60,000 bases of DNA from Nymphaea colorata (lineage: Eukaryota > Streptophyta > Magnoliopsida > Nymphaeales > Nymphaeaceae): NCBI RefSeq assembly GCF_008831285.2, contig NC_045140.1, positions 18,600,370 to 18,660,369 of the forward strand, in the 5' to 3' direction. A program made the translations under genes and the position numbers. Below the pieces are notes generated by a model. That model was not told the DNA's origin, did not search any database, and was given only the letters and a program-made list of their open reading frames with translations. Numbering within the stretch: position 1 is the stretch's first letter; every line of letters starts with the position of its first letter. Below are positions 49,502 to 60,000 of the stretch, piece by piece.

Positions 49502-50045
49502 GAAGCAGGGCGGGAGGCAGAACTTTAGTGACGAAACAGAAAACCCAAAAACAAGAGCAGAGGACTAGCATATTGAGGTAGCAACCGGAGAGAGAGAGAG
49601 AGCCCTACCGATTCACGGAATCAACCGGAGGAGCAAATACCCGCTCGCTGCCGGACTGTCGGATCCATCGAAGAGAACCGAAGAGGAAGATCGAGGGACG
49701 CCCTCTAAACTTGAATCTGCACTAGAGACGATGTGTTAACATTCAAATCAGTTGTTATACACTTAGATCACAAATGTGTTAGGAATCCAACAAGAAATGG
49801 GGTAAAAAACAGATGAAATCGAAGGCGGAGCAGCCGGCTGACCTTGAAGGCTGAAGTGGCCCACGGACACGGCCCGCGGACGACTGGTTCGGTGGTTCCT
49901 CCTGCAGACGTCGGAGAATCCCGGACGAGAGAACTAGAGAAGAGAAGAGTTGATGAAGTCGGAGAGATCGAGGGGCGACTGGCAAGAGAGGGAGAGTCGG
50001 AGAGAGCGAAAACTTCAAAAGAGAGGGAGAAGTGAGATTCGAGAA
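49502..50045 (-). promoter_or_regulatory. GC-rich leader/promoter region of the hAT transposase gene
   Basis: A CpG-richer block with CT-rich sense strand (ctctccgactctccctctct and similar), followed by candidate donors such as cttcaag/gtcagc near 49,845. It fits a 5' UTR exon and promoter reading leftward. Open frames on both strands here are compositional. Confidence 0.4.
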
Positions 50046-50129
50046 CGAAAATGAAATGAGGAAACCCTAAACCGCGTCCCGCTTTGACGCTTTTTCATCT
50101 GAACCGGTTTTAAAAAAACCGGTTCACTA

Positions 50130-50314
50130 AATAATCGAGCCGATTCGAGCTTTAACGAGTTCACTTACATGAACTCGAACTCGACTCGATTAATTAAACG
50201 AGTCGGCTCATCAACTCGAGCTCGACTCGTTTAACTAAATAAGCGGCTCGTTTAAACATACGAGTCGAGTTAAACGAGTCGAGTTCGAGTAGCTCGACTC
50301 GTTGAACAGCCCTA
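50130..50314. repeat. Right terminal and subterminal repeats of the hAT element
   Basis: Repeated actcgaactcgactcg, gtttaact and aaacgagtcgag words end in gttgaacagcccta. They pair with the left-end block. A short accggttttaaaaaaaccgg hairpin lies just inside (about 50,104-50,123). Confidence 0.88.
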
Positions 50315-50322
50315 CGTCCATC
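50315..50322. repeat. Right target-site duplication of the hAT element
   Basis: CGTCCATC, identical to 43,557-43,564. Confidence 0.92.
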
Positions 50323-51599
50323 CACGAGACGGACCGTGTGTGCGGAACAGATATTTTCTTGTTCAAGTATTCTATATGTGTGCCATCATCATCGTTCATC
50401 TTTTAACTTTACTAGGAACTTAAGATGGGAACACGCCCCACTTTAACTTTTCTAATTTTCTTTTGTAAATTTTTGGCTCCCGATAGTGATTTGAATCATC
50501 TTATACAAGAAAGAAATCACTATCATCTAGATAGTAACATTTGCCAAAATGTAATCATAGTTCTGCCAACATTTTATGTTTTTCTTGGTAAATCCATGAA
50601 TTAAGTAAATATATTAGTTCTCAATCTATTAAGTTTGAGTTAAAAGGTCACTGGGAGGCTATTCTTACAACTTTGCGAGTGTTTTTGAGGATAGATGTTT
50701 TTACCCTCAAAGGTCGTTTGATTGCTGTCCATTAAGATATGATAGACATGACGTTCTGTCCATTACACTACTACTGTCCTATCCACATAGACAATAATGT
50801 TCATTGTTCACCATTTGATTACTTTAACAACAAAACACTACATTCTTTTTGTCCGGCGTTTGTTTTATATATGTCTGTTCTGTCCGTTTTGTCTAATGTT
50901 TGTTTCTGTCCGGTCCGGTCCAATCTGTCTGTTTTGTTTGTCCTGATTGATGTTTGTTTTTATGTTTTGTTCGAACTATCTATTCTATCCAATGTTTGTA
51001 TCTTCTCTAATAAGTTTTGACTATCATATTTGTTAACATGACAATATTTAAAAAGAAAAAAAAGACAAATATACAAGTAAATAAATAAAAAAAGGAATGT
51101 TTAAAAAGCCACGTGAAAAGAGATTGTACTTTCTTCTTATACACCTGGTCCATGTTTTGTCATTTTTCCTTCCTTAGACGTTCATCTCATGCATTAGACC
51201 TTTCTCTAGTTAATGCGTCACTCTGTGAGATACATTTTCATTTTTTTAATATAATTTTCACTTTTTCTCATCATGGGTATTTTAGTCATTTGAGCACTCA
51301 AGCACACACTTCAATGTTCGGGGTCGAACTCATAGTCATAGAGATTCAGATGAAGCCTACGTTTTACATATAATTTCAAAACCAGAAATCACTTGTTTAT
51401 GGTTTTTTAATGAATTATGTCTATACTTGTTGAAAGCTGCTGAACAGCTGACATGAGACAATGGATGAGGAATCGGAAATAACCATGGTACATTAACCGG
51501 TAAAACCAAAAACTCTCTATATAAGCAAATGAAATTCAAATTTTTTCTATAAAAAAAAAACAAAAAATATCTCTACAATGCAGCTCCAGAATATAAGGT
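50323..51599. other. Spacer with a TGTCC/TGTTTGT-rich patch
   Basis: No gene seen. Between about 50,730 and 51,000 the words tgtccgttttgtc, aatgtttgt and ctgtcc recur many times. This could be a diverged non-autonomous transposon or simple low-complexity DNA. Confidence 0.5.
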
Positions 51600-52827
51600 T
51601 TCGTTTTAGCTTAGATAATGTGTTGAACTTCTCACAAACAACCTTTAGATGCTTCACTTCATACTTCTCTGCCACTATTAAGAGCTCGTAAGCCATTTGT
51701 TCATCAAAGAAGGCATCAGCTGTTTACACGAGAGAGCGCAACACGTAATAGGAAACATCCACTATCTTGATGGTGCCACGCTTGCTTTCTTCCATGTCAT
51801 TCTCCAGCATTGCTTTAAAAACTGGAGATTTGCTTATCTGAAAAAACATTGGAAGTGCAAAATATTCGGTGTCGGGAAATAGTTAAATCATCATCAGGAT
51901 CTTGATCAAAAAAAAAAAAAAGGAAAACTAGAATGAAACACAAGCTTATCACTGAAATAATATCTAACATTAAAATGTTTCCAAGGACTGAAGGAGAGCA
52001 CTACAACTTGATAAGGTAACTATAAGTGTAAACAAAATTGTCCAATTGGGATCAGACAAATGCAAATCAACATAATATACATCTTCAATATATCAACATA
52101 AGGGCACAGAAAGATGAGATTGAATATTGTCAGACCATGATAATAAGCACGGGATAATCTAGTAAATGAAGAGATCTATTCAAAAAAGATCTTTGAGGTC
52201 GAGGTCTATGTTTGGATTAATGTCTCATCCATATAAAGCTATGTTCATGTATACTATACTCGGCCTCCTGCAGACATTCAAGGTAGAAAACTTTTGTTCT
52301 ACAAAAAGACCCGATAATGTGTTAGCTCAACTCACACACATTCTCTTCTACACATGCACTCATATGCCCAACTTCTAAAAGAGGTATCTATGTCTGCGAT
52401 TAGGGTTTAATGAAATCCCTTCTTCAATATATATACCTCAAAATTGGGTGGGTTTATTACAACGTCCTAACCAGTCCACCCGACCCAAATCTGTTATATT
52501 GAGTAAGACATCCAACTCGTAAAGAGACAAGGGGCCTCTTCTACTTAGACCTTGGTCAGGTCAAATACAATGACAATATCTTATAGATATATTTTGGCAC
52601 AGAACTAAATGAGTAAAAAATAGCAACAATCAAACATATTCATTAGCAATTTAAAAAATATAATGATGTTCATTGATATTGTTGGACCATCAATATTGGC
52701 GTAGATGCCCATCTGAAAAGCAATAAAATTTATTGAAACGGACAAAAAATTCAATACCTTGTGCAAATGAAATTTCACTTCTTCGACAACTACAATTATG
52801 TCAGTTGCTAGCTCCGATGCCACAAAC
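51600..52827 (-). pseudogene. Broken BTB/POZ-domain gene
   Basis: Two minus-strand exon-like pieces encode a BTB domain. The first (52,827-52,758) reads VASELATDIIVVVEEVKFHL and then HK. It is flanked by atgcag and gtattg splice-like sites. The second (from 51,837, after ttttttcag, to about 51,600) reads ISKSPVFKAMLENDMEESKR and then GTIKIVDVSYYVLRSLV. It meets an in-frame TAA (51,724-51,726) and continues TADAFFDEQMAYELLIVAEK and YEVKHLKVVCEKF. The order matches plant BTB proteins (SPVFKAML, SGTIKISDVSY, EQMA-LL--AEKY-VKHLK-YCEKF). The stop falls where the family has a short Y-YLYTA segment, so a small deletion and a stop have destroyed it. Residues between HLHK and ISKSPVF are also short. 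No MATH or C-terminal part was found. Confidence 0.68.
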
Positions 52828-53896
52828 CTGCATGATTTATCAAAATTAAAGACAAAAAGGGAACCATTTTAATAAAATTAGTCAATCAGGAGAAGACCAT
52901 TTTTTCTGTCAATACAAAAAAATAACTTAAACTTTACAAAGAAGGTCAAATTCATATTTAAACATGAAAAGGATGGCTTGGGGTACACATCATGCATAAT
53001 TTTTCAATAACCAAAAGAATGATTATTTGGATGACTACCCAGAGTATTATATACAGGAAGGCACCATGATGATATCATATTTGACAAAAACAACTCTTTA
53101 TTTTTGAAGATGGTTCAGGATGACATTGTGTCATGGAAGGCTTTGATTTTAGGCTTGCTTGGCCTAAGTGGATATTCAAGAAAAGCTTTGGAAACTACAG
53201 ACAAAGTGCTGGCCATGGGGTCAGCAAATAATATCAAATTCTTTGCAATACTGAGATCTTGAAAGCAAAAGGTGATCTCGTTGATGTTAGACTCAAATAA
53301 ATATACAACATACATGTGCACAGACATTTCACAGTTCACACTGTGCTGATCAGGATGCAAGATTTTGGTCATGCTTTTCTACAAACATTTTGGGAAATCT
53401 TCCATTCAGTAGTAAAAAAACCCAAATCCAGTAACCCAATTGTTGCCATTTGCAACAAATACAAAAGGGGCTTTAGCTACCATTGATAGTAGAATCGAAC
53501 AATAGAGAGAGGGAGAGAGAGAGAGATGGGAATAGACCGGTACCTGGAATGCAGATGGTCACCCTGCCTTGCTCAAAGCTGCTGCACAGGAGCCGCTGGA
53601 AGACGCCCTGCTGAGGGGTTGCTCGAAGACGCTCACTGAGAAGCTGCAAGCGACACTGCGGTGATCGCCCTCCAGTGGAGACAGAGGAGAAGGAGAAAAA
53701 CAGAAAGGGCTAGGGCAGCTCGGGAGACGGAGGAGAAGGAGAGAAATAGGAAGGGTTAGGGCAGCTTGGGGCGGAGATGGAGGAGAAAGGCAGCTGGGGG
53801 CGGAGGCGAGGAGAAAGGCAGCAGAGATGGGGGCAGAGATGGAGGAGAAGGAGATGGCGTCGAGTGCTTGGGGTCGGGGGTCGTGGTCGTCGCAGG
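52828..53896. other. Spacer, possibly 5' remains of the BTB pseudogene
   Basis: The minus frame at 53,115-53,372 is open but I recognise no family in it. At about 53,540-53,880 a GC-richer block with gaggagaaggagaaa words ends in a donor-like attccag/gtaccg (about 53,543). It could be an old first exon or 5' UTR. Nothing here can be called a gene with confidence. Confidence 0.4.
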
Positions 53897-54687
53897 TAGG
53901 GTTGGGCATCGGGCCGGGCCGGGCCAATGTAATTTCGGGCCTCGTGCTTCGGTTAATGCTCGAAGCCCGGTCCGACCCAATTGTTAATGGGCCGGGCGGG
54001 CTTAGTCGGGCTTTTGGGTGAGATGGGCTGGGCTTTTTTGGGTCGGGCCTGTTTCTCACAATAGTTGTCAGCATTTCACAGGGCAAAACAAGTTGCAGAT
54101 GGAAGCTTCCAAGGTAGGCAGATAAGAACTTCAAAGGATTTTAGTGTAGGCAAGAATTTTTCTGCTTGAATGAGATGACAGAGGCATATCCTTATTATTT
54201 CTTCTTTCTTCTCCTCCTTCTCGATCGAGTGGTTGTGGTGGACAATCGATTGGAATGCAAAATCCAGTGATGAAATGAAAAAATGATTAACTGGTTGCGA
54301 TGATAACGAGAAGCAATGGAGAGCGTGATGAAGAGGCGGTAGCGAGGGAGAGGAGCGTGATAGAAGAAGCCCTAACGGGTAGAAAAAAAAATCATCAAAA
54401 AAAGTTGGACCTTCACAGCGACAACGGCGACGGGGGAGGACCAAAGGAGGCAGCCAAGGGACGAGGAGGAGGATGGGAGGAGGCAGTCTCCATGACGGGA
54501 ATGAAACTTTTTACAACAAAAAGTCCAAAACCCTAACTTACCTAAGTTCATTTTTGTAAAAAAGAATAATACTATAATAATAATGTCGGACTTGTCAGGC
54601 CACCGACGATCACAGCAGCAAGCTCGAGCCCGTGGCGGGCCGGATACCGGGTACCCGGCAGCGGCCTGACCCGATGCCTATGCTTAG
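53897..54687. mobile_element. Probable non-autonomous hAT-like element (0.79 kb)
   Basis: The left edge tagggttgggcatcgggccg and the right edge in reverse complement taagcataggcatcgggtca share an inverted GCATCGGG-CAGGCC-type terminus. The flanking octamers gtcgcagg and gtcggggg agree at 6 of 8 positions, compatible with an aged target duplication. The ends are rich in gggccgggc words, a subterminal pattern seen in several plant hAT families. The interior has no transposase. Confidence 0.45.
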
Positions 54688-55265
54688 TCGGGGGGACGAG
54701 AGAGGAAGAGTGTTCTGTGGTGTCTGTTTTAAGGATTAACTCAGAACATAATGAAACAAAAAAAACAATTTATACTTCTAGTTGTCACCGTGTCCAACCT
54801 GTCTTGGACAGGGTTTGATGAAAATTTTGATTAGACCTACTTGTGTCATGTAGCCATCAAACGACCTCTCAATGTTGCTCTCAACCCTCCAAAACAATAT
54901 TCCTTCTTTGAATTCATTGAGATTTTTTATAAGTGGACAATTGAAATAGCGATATTACTCCAAATAAAACAATTTCCATTCTATCGAAGAAATTATTATT
55001 ATTCATTTCTAACAATATTTTTATCGGCGCACACAACCAACAGAGCTAATCTCCGAGCCAGCGGGGTCACCACAATTGGTCACATTCCGGTGCAAATCGG
55101 CTGGGGGGTACACACAATCGGTCCGACCATTTTCCACCTCTCTCTCGCTCGTATCCAGAACCACATCTACGTCTCTCTCTCTCTCTCTTTAGTCTCTACC
55201 GAAGATAACGATGAAAGCGCGACGCGCAGTCTCTCGTCACTTCTGAGCGGGAAATAAGTTTTACT
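54688..55265 (+). promoter_or_regulatory. Upstream region and 5' leader of the GNAT gene
   Basis: AT-rich spacer turning CT-rich (tctctctctctctcttt near 55,170) shortly before the ATG at 55,266. An open frame at 54,841-55,257 has no protein family signature and is more likely promoter and leader. Confidence 0.4.
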
Positions 55266-57130
55266 ATGGCCGCAACTCTGTCTTCCTGCTGCTTAGAGGC
55301 TGCAATCCCTTCTTCTCACTTACCGCTCCCCAAGTCATCGGTTCCTTTGCAATTCGGACGCTTGCACCTTCATCACAGAACGAAACCAGGCGACCCACTT
55401 GTCTGTTACACAAGAAACCACCATCTTTTCTCTCTCAGCCCTCAACCCCCCATTTCCACTTCTTCCCTCCCCTTCCCTCATCCGCATCAGATTCAGACTT
55501 CTCTGATCCACAGGCTTCGGAGAATAAGACCAGGACCTCAAGTTTCGATGTTCTCAAACTCAAGAGAGTGAACGGGTTCTTGGATGAAGAAGATTTGCGG
55601 AAACTGAGAATTTTGGAGAACTTCTTGTATGTTCAAGAATTAGGTCATGGGCTTTTGCAGATTAGGCTCATGGCTGCGGAGGAGATAGACAAGACCGTTG
55701 AACTGCTCGCGGATTCGTTCGCTGAATTGTCGTGGGCACAATTTACTTATACTCCATTGTTGAAGGTGGTGGTGAGGCAACATGTGATGGAGAGAAGGGC
55801 AGTGATTCCTCATGCCGCCACGCTCGTAGGCTTTTATGGAACAGGGAACGGGGAGATGGAGCTTGCGGGAACCGTCGAGATATCGTTCGATCGGAGAGGG
55901 GCTAACGCTAATCCCCCCACGCCGACGCCGCCGAGAGGGTCGCCGTATCTTTGTAATATGTCCGTCAGGAAAGAGCTTCGAAGGTATGCGCGATGGGGTG
56001 GGGCTCTCATTGAGAAGAGTGGTTTTGCTAGGTCACCCATTTGAGGAATCTTAATTCAGTAGATTAATTGTTTCCATATTGGTAATTATTTCTGCAATCG
56101 CCATCGTGATTAATTGGGCGGTGTTCTTTTGCTCCTTCATTTTGGGTCAATCTATTTGGAGTGACAAGGAAAGCTTGAATGGTGCTAATTCTTCAATTTA
56201 TATATTTGCATATGAGCCTTTTGTGTATGCTTTTATTATCTTGTTAAACAATTTTTAAAAGAATTGAACTATGGCAAAATGTTTACTTTTGCCGTGGCTT
56301 TATCTGCCTCGGCGAAAGAGTTCTTTTGCTTTTCTTCATAAATGAGTGGGCTTCAATAGATTTTTATACCGAGGGCTTTAACTTATAGTGGAAGATGATT
56401 AAATGAACCATCAAGTCCATTATACAGCGAACTTCAGTAATCAGAACCTATCAGCTTGAAGTTATTAATTGTTGTAAGTAATTGAGTCTTTTGGTTTCGC
56501 AATGCGCTACTTCTGTTTGTTTGTCTTTTCTCCTTCCTCACTCTCATGCATTTCTTCAACAGTTCAATTTTTACGTTTTCTATCTGAAAGATGCTTTAGC
56601 GTGCGCCCCAGAGTGAGCTGATGTTGCCGTAAAACATTTCATCTTCAAGAACCTGTGTGCGAATCCATATTGTTATATGTTTATAACTTCACGATTCACA
56701 TTTTGGAATCATTAGCTGTAATGGTCTACACTATATTTATATTATTGGATAATGGAGATTGATAACCATGACGAATGGCACTATGTCTTCACAACTAGAA
56801 ATTTTGAAAATTTCCAGCTTTTTCATTGATGCTTATGAGAACTAGGGCTCTCTAATCTTACTGTAATTTTATCTTTTTTTCAGAAGGGGAATTGGCCGCC
56901 ATCTATTGAAGGCATCAGAGGAACTTGCACCTCAGTTGGGAGCCAGCGAGATATACTTGCATTGCAGGCTGATTGATACTGCGCCTCTTAGCATGTATAG
57001 CAAGGCTGGTTATAATGTTGTCAGAACAGACAGTCTCTTGTCCCTGTTGAGTTTTCAGCGACGCAAACACTTGATGTATAAGAGACTGGCTTTGCCTGCA
57101 AAGACTCGACAACTTATAGATCCACTGTAG
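55266..57130 (+). CDS. Plastid-type GNAT N-acetyltransferase (GNAT10-like), two exons, apparent frameshift
   Basis: Members of this group are chloroplast-targeted GCN5-related acetyltransferases that acetylate protein N-termini and lysines using acetyl-CoA. Exon 1 is 55,266-55,983 (donor gtatgc) and exon 2 is 56,884-57,130 (acceptor tttttttcag). The start MAATLSSCCLEAAIPSSHLP and its Ser/Pro-rich continuation look like a transit peptide. From about 55,480 the conserved protein lies in another frame (SDPQASENKTRTSSFDVLKL, then FLDEEDLRKLRILENFLYVQ). Adding one base near 55,465-55,485 joins the two and gives 321 residues with all exon phases in register. The GNAT domain has NMSVRKELRRRGIGRHLLKA, containing the acetyl-CoA-binding R-x-x-G-x-G loop built across the splice. 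It ends with YLHCRLIDTAPLSMYSKAGY and a QRRKHLMYKRL tail. The family is firm. Whether the frameshift is a mutation or an assembly error is unknown. Confidence 0.85.
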
Positions 57131-59488
57131 ACTCAAATCTCCTCAGTGTATATGAAGGTAGTGAACAAATTACAACACAGCTCAGTGTAACAAAAAAATT
57201 GAGTTTTATTTTTTTATTCTTTTATAGACAAGAAAATAGGTAAAAAAAGGCTTTTGCATCTTTCTATTGCTGCATCATGTTTTACATGGTTGGTTGCAGC
57301 TGGCTTCTTGAAATTCAGGACCTTTTGCTTTGGCAAGCCCAAAGGAAATCAACTTCATAGTCTAGATAGTCTAGTTTCATTTTTTTAGACTTCACTTCTG
57401 AAACTTTTGACAGAAATTCATGTGGTTTAAAACCCTTCTTTTTTATGTCATTAGGTCCACATAGAAATGTGAAGAGAACAGCATCTTAGATATGAGTGCC
57501 TATACCCTGTTTGCCAATAGGTGCAAACAGCTTATGAAACCTCTGAATTATGCATGATTGTGACACCTGAAGTTCATCTGCTTATATGGATATTTTATGA
57601 ATAAGGTACAATATATTGCAAGAAAAAGGTTACCTGATGCCCCTAGTTTGCATAGCAAAATTTATTGTTTAGCTAATGAACGACCATGAACTTTTTCATA
57701 TTAATAATTTTTTGAAGATGAGCGTGATTTGCTTTGGTCCCCATCACAGCTTCTTTTCACTTTTGCTGGTGAACTGGGATAGTTGTACTGTCCATTCCTG
57801 CAGACCAACGGTTTCTGATACATGATCAATACATGAAAGAATGATCAGCCAGTCAATCATAGATTTACTGGTACTTTTCTGGCTCAAATGTTCCCTGTCT
57901 TTTCATAAACATTCTTTTGGCTAGTATGCATGAGCTATGACTGCATCATAGGTTCGCCTATTACTGTTCGTCCATGCTGATCAAGGATTTCTGATACATG
58001 ATTAATAAATGAAAGAATGATCAGCTAGTCAATCATAGATTCACTGGTAGTCTTCTGGCTCAAACATTTCCCGTTTTTTTATAGACATTTTTTGGCTAGT
58101 ATACATGAGTTATGACTGCATGACAGGTTGATCTTGGAATATAGTGGTTTCTTTCTCCTATTAAGTTCGATTGTACTTGAAACTACCTTGCCTTAAGATT
58201 GTTACCAGCTGTATGTTTGTGAACACTTACATGCTTAATTTCTCTTGCACACATTATTTTACTTGGTAATAAATAATGTGTACATCAGTAGTTCAGAAAG
58301 TTTGTTAATAAATAATGCATGAATCACGTACACTTCAGCTTTTAGTCAAAGGTTGTGAATGTCTACCAATGCTTTAGGCCATTGAAGGAAAGAAAATATC
58401 TATTTCTGGAAGGCCCTTCCCTCCTTTTTTTTTGTTGGATAGTCGAAGGAAGGGTTGGTCTTCCGGGATTTAAACTGAGGATTCAGGTTAAGTGGTCTGA
58501 CCGGTATAGTTATAACTTATTTGTTTGTTTCAATGCTTCATTGCATAATTCTTTTCCCTTCCATAATTCAGTGCTCTTGAACGTTTGAGTGTTTTTGTTG
58601 CATCAGTAAAAGTCCCTTTTTTGTGGTGTCACTTTGCCAGTGCCGTTATTTTAGAGTGTGTTTAGACTTCAGAGTTCTACCAGTATTTTTAGGTTATAGG
58701 TGTCAAGTTCATTTGCTTCCATTTCAGAGGGAGAGACAGACATTCCAACTCCAAGGACCTTATACATCTAAATGGTGTGCTGGCAGAAGCATTGTTGAAG
58801 ACGTTCATTGTCATGGAAATAATTGGCTTGGATGCTACACTTCAGCAGCATCCTGTCCACACATCCCTGTTATATATAAATATAACGGTGTGTCTCAACC
58901 AAGCTTTTTAGGAACGCCCTCAAATGTGTTCACATTATAGTGCAAGTGCTCCTTGCAATCTGCGTGAAATCATTTCCTTAGTTTAAGTTACAAGATCAGT
59001 TTTGCTGCCCAGGCTTCATAAGTTACTCTATTCTCAGGCACAGTACAGGTGCTGTAGTGACCCAAAAACGGATTTTCAAATGACTAGGCAAAGAAGAATT
59101 TTTCTTGCATGCTTCACAATGTTATTTGGTACGAAGAAAATGAATTTGTTAGCTTGTGAATAATGCAACTCGGTTGCCTGTTAATCTAGAAAAGGATTAA
59201 TGAGGCTGAGTACTTGGACATTCAGGACAGTGTCATGATGTGTGGAATTGATGGCTTCAGGTATTACTGTCTAGCAAGGTTTGGAAGCATGAATATGGAG
59301 AACTATTACTATGTCAACTCGGTTTGTCAATTTAAATTTCATAATGAACTTGGATCCAGTTCCATCCGTTCGCTTTTTATAGACAAATAGACAGCTTATC
59401 TTACATGTGCATCACATGATGCTGTTTAATTTAAATTATACAAAAGCCCAACATGCAGACCTCATAATACAATATTCAATATGAGACA
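57131..59488. other. Spacer between the GNAT and PBL28-like genes
   Basis: It includes both 3' UTRs. The only clear structure is a 176-bp tandem duplication at about 57,790-58,140. An open stretch at 58,623-58,940 (+) has no recognisable domain. Confidence 0.55.
57790..58140. repeat. 176-bp tandem duplication
   Basis: Two adjacent copies share tttctgatacatgat (57,812 and 57,988), then catgaaagaatgatcag / aatgaaagaatgatcag, then gtcaatcatagatt, ctggctcaaa and ttggctagtat, in the same order. They are roughly 85-90% alike by eye. Confidence 0.88.
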
Positions 59489-59922
59489 TCAAAGGTTCAC
59501 GGAAGAGAAGCCCGACGCCTTTGAGTTATTGTAGAATATCTTTTGAAGTTCCCTGACACAGTCTATCATCGTTGGTCTTTCACTACTGTCAATACGTATA
59601 CATCGAGATGCAAGGTTTGCAAACATTGCAACAGATTCGAAGGTGTATGATCCCCTATTAAGATCAGGATCGATCACTTTATACAACTTCTTCCGGTCAT
59701 TCAGCATGCGTCTTACCTGGAGTTTTCAGGACCATCTCAATGAGTAGTTGCAAAGAACTCAAATAGTGGAACTCTCAGAATGTACAAGAAACGGTATACC
59801 TGTAGTACAAGGCTTTGTTCATTTGGTCCCTGGTTCAAATCCACCGCTTTCCGACCAGTCAGCAGTTCCAGGAGAACTATTCCAAATGCATATACATCAC
59901 TCTGAATCGTAAGTTTTCCTGT
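59489..59922 (-). CDS. PBL28-like receptor-like cytoplasmic kinase, last two exons (partial)
   Basis: These are the C-terminal exons of a plant Ser/Thr kinase of the RLK/RLCK superfamily. Exon 59,922-59,800 (acceptor ttccag, donor gtatac) encodes [20 protein letters not shown] and then [21 protein letters not shown]. This covers kinase subdomain IX with its DVYAFG box. The last exon, 59,716-59,489 (acceptor ctccag), encodes [20 protein letters not shown] and onward, with the subdomain XI arginine in SSERPTM, ending FSSVNL. Both junctions are phase 0. The [11 protein letters not shown] and LNDRKKL-KVIDP words match PBL28-type kinases best from memory. The N-lobe and the catalytic HRD and DFG boxes lie beyond the window's right edge; 59,923-60,000 is intron. 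Confidence 0.88.
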
Positions 59923-60000
59923 CTGGAACAACATTAAGACGAATAAGGCTCATGTGATATGAGATGGATAATATATGATCTTATTTATGTATTTAATATT

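Larger units (their letters stand above)
43565..50314 (-). mobile_element. Complete hAT-superfamily DNA transposon (6.75 kb)
   Basis: The element is delimited by the termini tagggctgcacacgag (left) and cgttgaacagcccta (right; reverse complement tagggctgttcaacg). A perfect 8-bp target duplication, CGTCCATC, flanks it on both sides. Eight-base duplications and short imperfect terminal repeats are hallmarks of hAT elements. The outer 200-300 bases at each end are packed with gagctcgactcg and gtttaactcg words in both orientations, as expected for transposase-binding subterminal repeats. A transposase gene (45,606-47,702) is transcribed leftward. A GC-rich leader region at about 49.2-50.05 kb probably holds the promoter. 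The frame is open and the duplication is exact, so insertion appears fairly recent. Confidence 0.92.

Noticed and set aside
54841-55257. Plus-strand 138-codon frame just before the GNAT gene
   Set aside because: It ends nine bases before the GNAT ATG, contains a CT-repeat-derived Ser/Leu run and matches no family; it is more likely leader and promoter.

Overview
The window is nuclear DNA of a flowering plant. Its genes are sparse and split by GT-AG introns, and the protein families are plant-specific: a nucleobase-ascorbate transporter, a TBL O-acetyltransferase, a SUO-type BAH/TFIIS-N protein, a CSLC glucan synthase, a plastid GNAT and a PBL28-like kinase. The wide AT-rich spacers carry many TA, CT/GA and GT microsatellites and transposon relics. 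I cannot place the species from sequence alone.

Layout. 172-787 (+) holds the last three exons of a nucleobase-ascorbate transporter that begins before the window. 0.9-12.1 kb is spacer with microsatellites, a degenerate LINE reverse transcriptase (4.1-5.7 kb, -) and a CACTA-like transposon end (about 7.05 kb). 12,146-13,393 (+) is an intronless TBL gene. 13.4-20.8 kb is spacer with MITE-like copies and satellites. 20,812-31,632 (-) is a three-exon gene for a SUO homologue, with a 5 kb first intron and a GC-rich 5' region reaching about 32.4 kb. 32.5-39.0 kb is spacer. 39,099-41,937 (-) is a five-exon CSLC gene.

43,565-50,314 is a 6.75 kb hAT transposon. It has a perfect 8-bp target duplication, matching terminal repeats, dense subterminal repeats and an open 698-residue transposase on the minus strand. 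Its 5' leader seems to contain a captured piece of a host gene of the prostaglandin-E-synthase-2/GST type. About 51.6-52.8 kb (-) is a broken BTB/POZ gene, followed by a probable short non-autonomous hAT-like element (53.9-54.7 kb). 55,266-57,130 (+) is a plastid-type GNAT gene with an apparent one-base frameshift in exon 1. 59,489-59,922 (-) holds the last two exons of a PBL28-like kinase that runs off the right edge.

The genes do not form a pathway block. Two act in cell-wall polysaccharide metabolism: CSLC makes the xyloglucan backbone, and the TBL protein probably O-acetylates a wall polymer. They lie 26 kb apart, so this is probably coincidence. The most unusual item is the well-preserved hAT element with its captured host exon.
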